Source of the DNA: Verrucomicrobiota bacterium
GTDB lineage: Bacteria > Verrucomicrobiota > Verrucomicrobiia > Limisphaerales > JAFGQR01
Assembly: GCA_016935555.1 (NCBI GenBank)
Contig: JAFGQR010000118.1
Span: 1-64,000 of the forward strand
DNA: 64,000 nt
Direction: 5' to 3'
The notes under the pieces are model-generated. The model saw only the letters and a program-made list of their open reading frames with translations, was not told where the DNA came from and did no database searches. The first letter of the stretch is position 1, and each line of letters starts with the position of its first letter. Of the stretch, positions 43,800 through 51,312 are shown in pieces. The position numbers and the translations under genes are program-made.

Positions 43800-44261
43800 T
43801 CAGGTCCGCTCTTTGAGGCGGCGCATGGTGGCGCGGCGCAACTGCTGGTCCGCCTCGCGCCGTTTGAGGGTTTCGCGTTTGTCGTATTGGGCTTTGCCCT
43901 TGCCGACGGCCAGGGCGACCTTGACGCGCCGCTTTTTCCAGTAAAACGCCAGGGGCACCAGCGCGTGGCCTTTCACCGCGGCCAGGGCGGCGAGCTTGCG
44001 GATCTCGGACTTGTGCAGGAGCAGTTTGCGCGGGCTCTTGGGCTGATGATTCTGGCGGTTGCCGAAGCTGTATTCGTCAATGTGCGCCTGGTGCAGCCAG
44101 ACCTCGCCCCGGGCATCGATCGAGGCGTGGGCGTCCCGGATTTCGCCCAGGCCGGCCCGCAGCGACTTGACCTCGGTCCCCTTCAGCACAATGCCCGCCT
44201 CGAACGTCTCCACAATGTGGTAGTCCCGGCGCGCTTTGGAGTTTTTCAGGATGTCAGCCAT
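43800..44261 (-). CDS. smpB: SsrA-binding protein SmpB
   Basis: 153 residues from the ATG at 44261 (MADILKNSKARRDY); an ATG two codons upstream is less typical for the family. SmpB delivers tmRNA to stalled ribosomes. Signature stretches: ETFEAGIVLKGTEVKSLRAG, EVWLHQAHIDEYS, RKLLLHKSEIRKL, VPLAFYWKKRRVKVALAVG and the basic C-terminal tail KAQYDKRETLKRREADQQ. Length is usual. The tmRNA gene itself was not found in the window. It lies 63 bp behind rpoZ. Confidence 0.96.
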   Translation of the reverse strand: MADILKNSKARRDYHIVETFEAGIVLKGTEVKSLRAGLGEIRDAHASIDARGEVWLHQAHIDEYSFGNRQNHQPKSPRKLLLHKSEIRKLAALAAVKGHALVPLAFYWKKRRVKVALAVGKGKAQYDKRETLKRREADQQLRRATMRRLKERT

Positions 44262-44324
44262 AAACAAAACCAGCCAGAAGGCGGTCCCTCTGGCTGCGGT
44301 TTGTGCCGGACGCGGGCGGGCGGC

Positions 44325-44579
44325 TCAGCGTTTGCGGCGGCGCTTGGGCGTCTCCTGCAGCACCTCCAACTCTTCCGCCAGATCCCAGGACATCTTGTCC
44401 TCGATGATCTCACGCAAGGCGGTGTCGCTGGCGCCCAACTGGCTGGCATTGTCCACCAACGGCCGGCTCAGCCCGCCCCCGCCCGCATTCAACTGCCGCA
44501 CGCGGCGCGAGATTAAATTGATCAGCAGGTTGGGATCTCCCACTTTCGCCATGGCTTGCTTGCAAAATTCCGTGTTCAC
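44325..44579 (-). CDS. rpoZ: RNA polymerase omega subunit
   Basis: 84 residues from a GTG at 44579; an ATG at 44552 (MAKVGDPNLL) is a shorter alternative. Omega assists assembly and stability of the core polymerase. The small helical pattern NLLINLISRRVRQLNAGG and the later LREIIEDKMSWDLAEELEVL fit the omega family of Verrucomicrobia/Chlamydiae-type bacteria. It leads the cluster with smpB, ribE and rpmB, and is divergent from ispA. Confidence 0.8.
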   Translation of the reverse strand: MNTEFCKQAMAKVGDPNLLINLISRRVRQLNAGGGGLSRPLVDNASQLGASDTALREIIEDKMSWDLAEELEVLQETPKRRRKR

Positions 44580-44662
44580 AATGAATGATGACCCGATTCG
44601 GCCAAGTCGGCAACCTTAAAGGCCACCCCCGCCGGGCGCAACCCCAAAAATGCGGATCGTGC

Positions 44663-44692
44663 TTGCGGCCAGGGCCCCGATTTTCCTACAAA
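44663..44692 (+). promoter_or_regulatory. Candidate leaderless promoter of ispA
   Basis: TTGCGG at 44663-44668 and TACAAA at 44687-44692 are 18 bp apart. Eight bases separate the -10-like box from the ATG at 44701, and no Shine-Dalgarno sequence fits in that interval. Confidence 0.5.
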
Positions 44693-44700
44693 CCCTGCTC

Positions 44701-45627
44701 ATGGCAGCCACCACGCAACCTGAGCCCCTGGATTCGGCCCGGGGATTCGACCTGGCCGGCTTTTTGAAAACGCGCACGGAGAGGGTCAACCGGGCCCTGA
44801 ACCGCTTCCTGCCGAAAGCCACCACCAAGCCGCAGACCATCCATCGCGCCATGCGCTACTCCCTGTTTGCCGGCGGCAAACGCATGCGCCCCGCCCTCTG
44901 CCTCGCCGCCGCACAAGCCTGCGGCGGACGCGAATCCGATGCGCTGCCCGCCGCCTGTGCCGTCGAATGCATCCATACCTACTCCCTCATCCATGACGAC
45001 CTGCCGGCGATGGACAACGACGATTTCCGGCGCGGCAAACCCACCAACCACAAGGTGTTCGGCGAAGGCATCGCCGTCCTCGCCGGAGACGGCCTCCTGA
45101 CGCTGGCGTTCGAAATTGCCGCCCGTGCGCGCGCCACCCCGCGGTATCCCCACGCCCGGCTCATCCTCGAACTGGCGCGCGCCGCCGGCTCACGCCAGCT
45201 CGTCGCCGGCCAGGTCGCCGACCTTGAGGGCGAAGGGAAGTCGCTCTCGGTCCCCGAGCTGCGTTACATCCACCAGCGCAAAACCTCCGCCCTCCTGAGC
45301 TGCGCCGTTCGGCTGGGGGGCATGAGCGCCAACTGCACCCCCGCCCAGCTCGAGGCCCTGACCGCGTTCGGCCGCAACGTGGGCCTCGCCTTCCAGGTGA
45401 TTGACGACATCCTCGACGTCACCCAAACCAGCGAGTGTCTGGGCAAGACCGCCGGCAAGGACACCGCCGCCCGCAAAGCCACCTACCCCGCCATCGTCGG
45501 GCTCGGCCCGTCCCGGCGCATCGCCCGCCAGCTGACCGAACGCGCCTTCCGCGCGCTCGAGATGTTCCCAGGCGAAGCCCAGACCCTCAGGGCGCTCGCG
45601 GCGTTCCTGCTGCATCGCCAGACCTGA
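44701..45627 (+). CDS. ispA: Farnesyl/geranyl diphosphate synthase (IspA-type polyprenyl synthase)
   Basis: 308 residues from the ATG at 44701; the frame is open 17 codons further but the candidate promoter lies inside that stretch. The enzyme condenses isopentenyl diphosphate with allylic diphosphates. Visible: GGKRMRPALCLAAA, the first Asp-rich motif DDLPAMDNDDFRRGKPTNHK (Asp99 onward), VLAGDGLLTLAFE, the second Asp-rich motif FQVIDDILDVT, and GKTAGKDTAARKATYP. The spacing of the first motif (DDxxxxD) is that of bacterial short-chain synthases. Chain length (C10, C15 or C20) cannot be settled by eye. It is monocistronic, convergent with the beta-helix gene. Confidence 0.9.
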   Translation: MAATTQPEPLDSARGFDLAGFLKTRTERVNRALNRFLPKATTKPQTIHRAMRYSLFAGGKRMRPALCLAAAQACGGRESDALPAACAVECIHTYSLIHDDLPAMDNDDFRRGKPTNHKVFGEGIAVLAGDGLLTLAFEIAARARATPRYPHARLILELARAAGSRQLVAGQVADLEGEGKSLSVPELRYIHQRKTSALLSCAVRLGGMSANCTPAQLEALTAFGRNVGLAFQVIDDILDVTQTSECLGKTAGKDTAARKATYPAIVGLGPSRRIARQLTERAFRALEMFPGEAQTLRALAAFLLHRQT

Positions 45628-45754
45628 CCCGCGTTTCCCGCCCGGGGAGAAATGCAGGCTGAGCGGCAGCAGCCGGGCCGGAAGAGGCCGGGCGGCGGCT
45701 GCCGGAAAGGGCAGGAGGGACGACAGAGCTCTGGAGGACCAGGCGCCTGCGGCT

Positions 45755-47125
45755 TCAGTCGGCCACGTTGTCGCCCAGGGCCACCTGGCCCCGGCTGCGG
45801 TTGAGGATCTGGGGCTTGCCGGCAAAGACGTTGCCGGTCACCACCGCGCGCCCCACGCCCTCCCCCAGCTCGAGGTGCGGTTTGGCTTCCTGAAACTCGC
45901 AGCCGCGCACCAGCAGCGTGCCGCCAGCTGCCTGCAGTGCGGCACGGCCCTCCCGCTTGCGGTCCCACTGCACGAACGTGCAATCGCTGAACCCCACGGT
46001 GCCCTTGCCCGCCACCCGCGCGATCTGGTGGCACGGACCCCAAAACGCGCAGTTCACAAACCGCACGCTGCCGGTGTGGCTTGGCTTCACCTCGACCATC
46101 GTCGGGTCCGGCCCGTGGAACGAGACGAACTCGCCGTTGGAGATGAGCAGGGCCATGCGTGCCGATTGCTCGACCACCACCGCGGTGTAACAGTCGTCGG
46201 CGCCGAGCCCGAGGAAATTGCCGTTGCAGACGCCGGCTTTGGACTGGATGAACTTGTAGCCGATGTGGTAGCCGAAGCAGAACGTGTTGAACACGTATTG
46301 CCAGTCCGACCGTCCGAAGATGAACGCCTCTCCGTTCTGCTGCTGCCACTCGAACAGCTTCGGCGCCATGCTCCACCACGGGTTGAAATGCACGTTCTCA
46401 ATCCGCCCGATGTCGTAAATGGCGTCCACGAGAATGCCGCGCCGCAGCGGCTGGCCCTGCACGTCGCGGACCAGATGGCGCTCGTTCCGGCTGGCATCGA
46501 TGCCGTTGTACGGATTGAGCAACTCCACCCCGAGCACCGCCGGGTTCTTGCCCCGCATCGCAATCGCCCACGGATACGGCTTGGGCAGCCCGTCGCGCTC
46601 CTGGTTCGGATAATACAGCACCACCCCCTTCAGCGTGCTGTTGTGGTTCAGCGTCACAAACGGCGTCCCGTCCTCCTTCCCTTCGCTCCCCGTCACCAGA
46701 AACGTCGTGCCGTCGTCCGTCGGCTTGGGCAATCCCCGGTCCCGCAGGCCGTTGTGGGCGGGAACGGATTGCCAGACGCCGGCCAGCGTGACGGCCGGCG
46801 GCACGTTGAGGTGCCCGGCGAAAAAGTAATTGCCGCGCGGCGCGTGCACCGTGCCCCCCCCGGCCGCCCCCGCCGCGTCGAGCGCCTTCTGAAACGCTGC
46901 CGTGTCATCCGTCACACCGTCGCCCCGGGCCCCAAAGTCGCGGACGGACCACCCGGAGACGGCCGCGACGGGCGGTTCGGCGCCGAAGGCCGGAAGCAGC
47001 GGGCCCAGCAGAATCGCCCAGGCCCAGCGCAACCGCCCCGGAACCGAAAGGCGGTGGCCGCGAGGGATCGCGCCGAGGCGCAGGGTCTTGTGGGGGGAAC
47101 GGCAATTCGGAATCGAGTCGTTCAT
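45755..47125 (-). CDS. Exported pectate-lyase-fold (right-handed beta-helix) protein
   Basis: 456 residues. The N-terminus is long and basic, followed by the hydrophobic WAWAILLGPLLPAFGA, so a signal peptide is likely. Residues 60-110 show the Pectate_lyase_3/GH28-like opening (VRDFGARGDGVTDDTAAFQ, GGTVHAPRGNYFFAGHLNVPP), then a parallel beta-helix with asparagine-rich turns (TLNHNSTLKGVVLYYPNQ, NPYNGIDASRNERHLVRDV, VNCAFWGPCHQIARV). Such proteins bind or cleave polysaccharides; catalytic residues are not identifiable here. It does not carry the FYR terminal module. No neighbouring carbohydrate genes support a specific substrate. Confidence 0.8.
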   Translation of the reverse strand: MNDSIPNCRSPHKTLRLGAIPRGHRLSVPGRLRWAWAILLGPLLPAFGAEPPVAAVSGWSVRDFGARGDGVTDDTAAFQKALDAAGAAGGGTVHAPRGNYFFAGHLNVPPAVTLAGVWQSVPAHNGLRDRGLPKPTDDGTTFLVTGSEGKEDGTPFVTLNHNSTLKGVVLYYPNQERDGLPKPYPWAIAMRGKNPAVLGVELLNPYNGIDASRNERHLVRDVQGQPLRRGILVDAIYDIGRIENVHFNPWWSMAPKLFEWQQQNGEAFIFGRSDWQYVFNTFCFGYHIGYKFIQSKAGVCNGNFLGLGADDCYTAVVVEQSARMALLISNGEFVSFHGPDPTMVEVKPSHTGSVRFVNCAFWGPCHQIARVAGKGTVGFSDCTFVQWDRKREGRAALQAAGGTLLVRGCEFQEAKPHLELGEGVGRAVVTGNVFAGKPQILNRSRGQVALGDNVAD

Positions 47126-47315
47126 AGCCCCGAGACGTTCGGCCCCCCCGCCGGAAGCGTCCAGCCCAAACTTCCTCCCATCAAAGCCCCGGCGACGCGT
47201 GACGTGAATCCCGCGCGATGCAGGACCGCTTCACGCCCCGTTGATACACGGGCGCCGGGAGGTTCTTGCGGTTCGCGGGCAGGCCATCCGCCGCCGCGAC
47301 GCAGACCGGCGCCGG

Positions 47316-47816
47316 CTATTTCGTGGGCGTGCGGCTGGCCAGGCCGCGTTCGGTCTGCCGGACGCGAAACGCCTCGTAGGCGGCGCGCAGCGGCGGATAT
47401 TTGTTGCCCAGGATGGCGGTGGCGAGGAGGGCGGCGTTGATGGCGCCCGCCTTGCCAATCGCCAGTGTGCCCACCGGCACGCCGCCCGGCATCTGCACCA
47501 TCGAGAGCAGTGAGTCCAACCCCTGCAGCGCCCTCGATTCCATCGGCACCCCCAGCACCGGCAGCGGCGTCTTGGCCGCCGTCACACCGGCCAGGTGCGC
47601 CGCGCCGCCGGCCGCCGCGATGATGACCTCCAGGCCGCGGTCCGCGGCGCCCGACGCATACTCGAAAAGCAGGTCCGGCGTCCGATGGGCCGAGATGATC
47701 TGCACTTCGTGCGGCACCCCCAGTTCCTCCAGTTGACGGGCGGTGTGCTGCATGACGTCCCAGTCCGATGGGCTGCCCATGATGATGCCCACCAGGGGCG
47801 GGTTCGTTGTGGCCAT
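47316..47816 (-). CDS. purE: N5-carboxyaminoimidazole ribonucleotide mutase PurE
   Basis: 166 residues, class I PurE of purine biosynthesis, converting N5-CAIR to CAIR. Motifs: [16 protein letters not shown] near residue 9, [17 protein letters not shown] with the catalytic His, [20 protein letters not shown] and [30 protein letters not shown]. The protein is complete and of usual length. purK is not adjacent. The 190-bp gap downstream (47126-47315) shows nothing recognisable. Confidence 0.96.
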   Translation of the reverse strand: MATTNPPLVGIIMGSPSDWDVMQHTARQLEELGVPHEVQIISAHRTPDLLFEYASGAADRGLEVIIAAAGGAAHLAGVTAAKTPLPVLGVPMESRALQGLDSLLSMVQMPGGVPVGTLAIGKAGAINAALLATAILGNKYPPLRAAYEAFRVRQTERGLASRTPTK

Positions 47817-47830
47817 AGCTCAGGGCACGG

Positions 47831-47860
47831 GTTCTACCGGACCGCTCCCCGCGCCGTCGA
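47831..47860 (-). promoter_or_regulatory. Candidate promoter of purE
   Basis: On the minus strand, TCGACG (47860-47855) and TAGAAC (47836-47831) are 18 bp apart and end 14 nt before the ATG at 47816. The leader would be about 7 nt, without a Shine-Dalgarno match. Confidence 0.35.
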
Positions 47861-48013
47861 GGCAAAAGCGGCCCCGTGGGCATTGGCCCAATGTCCTGTC
47901 CGCTCTGCCGCCGAGGGTGGCGGCGCCGGGGCCCGCGCGGCGGCGCCTTCTTCGAATGGGAATTGGTTTTGCCTTCTGCGGGCTGGGGTGGCAAGGTCGG
48001 GGCGATCGGGCAC

Positions 48014-48090
48014 GCGCCCGTAGCTCAATTGGATAGAGCATCTGACTTCGGATCAGAGGGTTGCAGGTTCGAGTCCTGCCGGGCGCGCCA
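48014..48090 (+). tRNA. tRNA-Arg (anticodon TCG)
   Basis: 77 nt. The acceptor stem GCGCCCG (48014-48020) pairs with CGGGCGC near the 3' end, with discriminator G and an encoded CCA at 48088-48090. The anticodon stem TCTGA/TCAGA encloses the loop CTTCGGA, giving TCG. The T arm is GCAGG-TTCGAGT-CCTGC. All stems are intact. Confidence 0.96.
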
Positions 48091-48178
48091 TTCTGCTGCA
48101 ACGACTTACAAGTATAGGCTGAGGCGGTGATTTTCGTGCTTGGACACAACTTGGACGTTTTTCGGGTTCTCTCCGCTG

Positions 48179-48988
48179 TCATTCCTGACGCTTCGTCGCC
48201 ACCGCCTTGAACCACGTGTAAAAGAAGGTGCCTTCGTCCACCACGTCCACGCGGGACAGGTCGCGAATGCCCTGCTCGTAAACGTCTTTGGGTACGAGAT
48301 GGTCTGTCAGTATCTGCGGTTCGGCGGACTGCACCATCGGAACGATGATGTGGTCTACCATGCCGTCGCGCAGAGCGGGTTTCAGGCGGTCGGCATAGAG
48401 CCACGCCGGTTGACACCTTTGCACGTCGTAACCAGCTTCGGTCAGCAGCGGCGTCAACCGCCGTCCGATGTTCGGGTCGTGGCCGATCTTGCGTTGGGCG
48501 GTAATGAGGCCGTTCCACGCTGCGAGGGAGGCCGGGGTTTCCGGGTGCCAGAAGCACGATCCGTGGTCACCTTCGATGACGGTGAGGGTTCCGCCGGGAG
48601 CCAGCACCCGCTTCAGTTCGACCAATGCGCCGACCGGATCGTCCAAGTGTTCCAAGACAAAGCAGACGAAGACATGATCGAATGACTGGTCCGCGAAGCC
48701 GAGATGCTGGATGTCCTCCTGCTGAAAGAAGACATGACTGAATCCCGCCTGCGCCTTGAGCCGCTGGGCCGTTGCCAGCGACTTTTCGGATACGTCAATA
48801 CAGGTGAACAGCGCGTCGGGACTGCGCTTGACCAAAAACCGCGTCTGCCCTCCCACCCCGCACCCGGCCTCCAACACCCTCGCACCCGCAGGATAGGCTG
48901 TGCCGGTGTGGAGGATGTCCTCCAGAATGTCGGCCTGCTCGTACAACCGCTGCGTTTCCCGCTCCGAATAGCCATGCACGTACGCCAT
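48179..48988 (-). CDS. Class I SAM-dependent methyltransferase (island gene)
   Basis: 269 residues from the ATG at 48988, preceded by AAAGGAACTTTTAC with GGA at suitable spacing, so this gene uses a real Shine-Dalgarno site unlike many neighbours. Motif I is VLEAGCGVGGQTRFL, followed by FTCIDVSEKSLATAQRL, IQHLGFADQSFDHVFVCFV, LEHLDDPVGALVELKRVL and GGTLTVIEGDHGS. It is a Methyltransf_11/25-type enzyme with an extra C-terminal part (VEEGTFFYTWFK-like end). Substrate unknown. It lies about 90 bp after the tRNA gene and looks slightly less GC-rich than flanking genes, consistent with acquisition next to a tRNA. Confidence 0.8.
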   Translation of the reverse strand: MAYVHGYSERETQRLYEQADILEDILHTGTAYPAGARVLEAGCGVGGQTRFLVKRSPDALFTCIDVSEKSLATAQRLKAQAGFSHVFFQQEDIQHLGFADQSFDHVFVCFVLEHLDDPVGALVELKRVLAPGGTLTVIEGDHGSCFWHPETPASLAAWNGLITAQRKIGHDPNIGRRLTPLLTEAGYDVQRCQPAWLYADRLKPALRDGMVDHIIVPMVQSAEPQILTDHLVPKDVYEQGIRDLSRVDVVDEGTFFYTWFKAVATKRQE

Positions 48989-49126
48989 GTAAAAGTTCCT
49001 TTCGCAAATCAGATTGCCCACGCCGCCGCCGTGGCCCACCGTGATGGGCGCGGCGCGAGTCGGCAGGGCCGTTTCGGTTCGAGCATAGAATAAGCTGAGC
49101 GCCCTGCAAAGAATCAGCACCGTAGG

Positions 49127-49363
49127 ATGAACCCGGAAATCGAACGTGACCTTGGCGAGCAGCCGATTGCGCTGCTCATGCGGGAGCACAACCTCAAGCC
49201 GCACGACCTTGTGGCAGCCTCACCTGTGGAAATGACGCATAAGATGGTGGCTCGCGCCTGCAAGGGGAGGCGACTGACCCTGAACACGCAGACGAAAGTG
49301 CTCGCGGCGCTGAACCGGGCCACCGGGAAGAACTACACGCTGCGCGATCTGTTCAACTACTGA
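49127..49363 (+). CDS. Small conserved helical protein, possible DNA-binding regulator
   Basis: 78 residues, divergent from the methyltransferase with 138 bp between starts. The sequence PIALLMREHNLKPHDLVAAS, VEMTHKMVARACKGRRLT and KVLAALNRATGKNYTLRDLFNY reads like a compact helix-turn-helix: a sensor-like first helix, an Xre-like middle, and a basic RACKGRRL patch. I believe similar 70-80-residue proteins occur next to small operons in several phyla, but this is memory, not a search. A repressor of the divergent methyltransferase is a reasonable guess. Confidence 0.65.
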   Translation: MNPEIERDLGEQPIALLMREHNLKPHDLVAASPVEMTHKMVARACKGRRLTLNTQTKVLAALNRATGKNYTLRDLFNY

Positions 49364-49392
49364 TGTCGGGCCGCGTGCGCTGTGCCGGGGAT

Positions 49393-49641
49393 TCAGATCA
49401 CGGCCAACTGCTCCAATCCCTCTCGGAACAGCAGCACCGCAAACAACGCCAGCATGACCGCGAGCACGCGCATGACCACCCGGTAGGGCTGCCCAGCCAG
49501 CAGGTTGCGGGAGCGTCCGGTCAGCAGCGCGACCAGCACCTTAGAGCCGACCCACAGGAGGTAGAAACCGAACAGGAAGGCGGCAGCGACCGGCCAGAAA
49601 CTCTCCCAAGCCAGATACAGCACGAAGGCTCCCCCGGCGAC
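49393..49641 (-). pseudogene. Remnant of a LysE-type exporter gene
   Basis: The final about 82 codons of an open frame resemble parts of LysE/RhtB-family exporters: GGAFVLYLAWESF, typical of TM3, is joined directly to FLFGFYLLWVGSKVLVALLTG and VMRVLAVMLALFAVLLFREG, typical of the C-terminal helices. The central segment and the N-terminal two helices are missing, so the gene seems to have suffered an internal deletion and loss of its 5' part. Upstream codons in the frame show no family features. Both identity and broken state are by eye. Confidence 0.5.
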
Positions 49642-49837
49642 GGAGACGCAATCTGGGGTAGGACCTGAGTAACATGTTAGTTCGCAGCGTGTTGCACATT
49701 TCGTTGACGTTAACGTTGGGGCTTGCGAGGGCTTTTGGGACCCGGATTCTTGCTGCAACGAACACGGAGCATGGGCACGCCTTTCGTTGCGATTGAATTC
49801 CAGGGTCAAAATTTGGAGTGGGCGCCGCATTCGGAAG

Positions 49838-49866
49838 TTGAAGTTGGCGGGCGGGTTGGTTAGCGT
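49838..49866 (+). promoter_or_regulatory. Candidate promoter of leuC
   Basis: TTGAAG at 49838-49843 and TAGCGT at 49861-49866 with a 17-bp spacer. The ATG follows 13 nt later, giving an expected leader of only about 7 nt with no ribosome-binding site. The -10-like box equals the one proposed for the U32 gene. The preceding 49642-49837 has lower GC and no gene. Confidence 0.45.
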
Positions 49867-49879
49867 CGCCACCTGATTT

Positions 49880-51250
49880 ATGACCTTAACCGAGAAGATC
49901 CTGGCTCGTGCTTCCGGCAGCGTGCGGGTGAAGGCGGGCGACAATGTGTGGGTGAAGGCGGACATTTTGATGACGCACGATGTGTGCGGGCCTGGGACGA
50001 TCGGGGTGTTCAAGCGCGAGTTTGGGGCGAGCGCCAAGGTATGGGATCGGGACCGGGTGGTGATCATGCCGGACCATTACATTTTCACGGCGGACGCGAA
50101 GTCGAATCGCAACGTGGACATTTTGCGCGAGTTTGTGCGGGAGCAGGGCATCACGTATTTCTACGATGTGATTGACGATCCGGTCGGCAAGTGGGTGTTC
50201 GATCCGGGCCGGGGTCCGTTGAAGCGGCAGCATGGCAGCCGGTATGCCGGCGTCTGCCACGCCGCGCTGCCCCAGAAAGGGCACACCCGGCCTGGCGAAG
50301 TGCTGTTCGGCACGGACTCGCACACCTGCATGGCGGGGGCGTTCAACGAGTTCGCCACCGGGATCGGGAACACGGACGCGGGGTTTGTGATGGGGACGGG
50401 CAAGCTGCTGCTGAAGGTGCCGGCGACGATGCATTTCCGGCTGGAGGGCAGCCTTCCGCCCGGGGTCATGGCCAAGGACGTCATCCTGCATCTCATCGGC
50501 GAGATCGGCACCGACGGTGCCACCTACCGCGCCCTGCAGTTCGGCGGCGAGGGCGTCGCAACCCTTTCGATGGACGACCGCATGACGATTGCCAACATGG
50601 CCATCGAGGCCGGCGCCAAGAACGGGATCTTCGAGTTTGACGGGCAAACGCAGGCGCACGTCAACGCCCGCTGCCAGCTCAACGGCACGCCCGGCGCGTA
50701 CGAACCCGTGAGCCGCGACCGGGACGAGTCGTTTGTTTCCGAAATGACCCTCGACCTGAGCCGGCTCGAACCCACGGTGGCCTGCCCGCCCGACCCGGCT
50801 CAGCGCACGCTGGCCAAGACGCTCGACCGGGTCCGGCTGGACCGGGCGTACATCGGCTCATGCACGGGTGGCAAGACCAGCGATTTCCTCAGCGCCGCCC
50901 GCGTGCTCCGCGGCCGGCGGGTCGTCATCGAAACGTTCGGGGTGCCGGCGACGCCGGAGATTGTGCACGACCTGCAGACGGCGGTCTGGGGGGGCCGGAC
51001 GGTCTGGCAAATCCTGGTGGATGCCGGGGTGCAAATGACCGAGAACGCCGGGTGCGCGGCGTGTCTGGGCGGGCCGGCGGACACGTTCGGCCGGGTGAAT
51101 GCGGCGCTGAAGTGCATCAGCGCCACGAACCGGAATTTCCCGGGGCGGATGGGTCACAAGCAATCGGAGGTGTATTTGGCGTCGCCGGCCACGGTGGCGG
51201 CAAGCGCGCTGACCGGCCGTGTGACCGATCCGCGCGAGTATTGGAGTTGA
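49880..51250 (+). CDS. leuC: 3-isopropylmalate dehydratase large subunit (LeuC/HACN-type aconitase family)
   Basis: 456 residues. The enzyme isomerises isopropylmalate in leucine synthesis. Aconitase-superfamily hallmarks: DILMTHDVCGPGTIGVFKRE, VIMPDHYIFTADAKS, VLFGTDSHTCMAGAFNEFA, GIGNTDAGFVMGTGK, and the [4Fe-4S] ligands in YIGSCTGGKTSDFLSAA and in NAGCAACLGGPADTFG. The length fits the shorter LeuC type that overlaps homoaconitase large subunits, so a homoaconitase-like role is possible. The small subunit gene leuD is not in the window. Followed by a hairpin and then the O-antigen-ligase-like gene. Confidence 0.85.
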   Translation: MTLTEKILARASGSVRVKAGDNVWVKADILMTHDVCGPGTIGVFKREFGASAKVWDRDRVVIMPDHYIFTADAKSNRNVDILREFVREQGITYFYDVIDDPVGKWVFDPGRGPLKRQHGSRYAGVCHAALPQKGHTRPGEVLFGTDSHTCMAGAFNEFATGIGNTDAGFVMGTGKLLLKVPATMHFRLEGSLPPGVMAKDVILHLIGEIGTDGATYRALQFGGEGVATLSMDDRMTIANMAIEAGAKNGIFEFDGQTQAHVNARCQLNGTPGAYEPVSRDRDESFVSEMTLDLSRLEPTVACPPDPAQRTLAKTLDRVRLDRAYIGSCTGGKTSDFLSAARVLRGRRVVIETFGVPATPEIVHDLQTAVWGGRTVWQILVDAGVQMTENAGCAACLGGPADTFGRVNAALKCISATNRNFPGRMGHKQSEVYLASPATVAASALTGRVTDPREYWS

Positions 51251-51256
51251 GGGGCG

Positions 51257-51276
51257 GGCTGCGTCGGGACGCAGCC
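51257..51276 (+). terminator. Hairpin after leuC
   Basis: GGCTGCGTC (51257-51265) and GACGCAGCC (51268-51276) are perfect reverse complements, giving a tight 8-bp stem with a 4-nt loop six bases after the leuC stop. There is no T-run, so termination would be partial or protein-assisted. Confidence 0.4.
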
Positions 51277-51312
51277 GGCGGGCTGGCGAAGGGTGTTGTG
51301 GTCAACCGTGCG

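Noticed and set aside
48014-49900. attL/attR pair flanking the tRNA-linked island
   Set aside because: No copy of the tRNA 3' end could be found on the far side of the island, so integration by a site-specific recombinase remains unproven.
50860-51312. Long N-terminal extension of the O-antigen-ligase-like gene
   Set aside because: It would overlap leuC out of frame for about 390 bases and has no membrane or family features. The start was placed at 51313.
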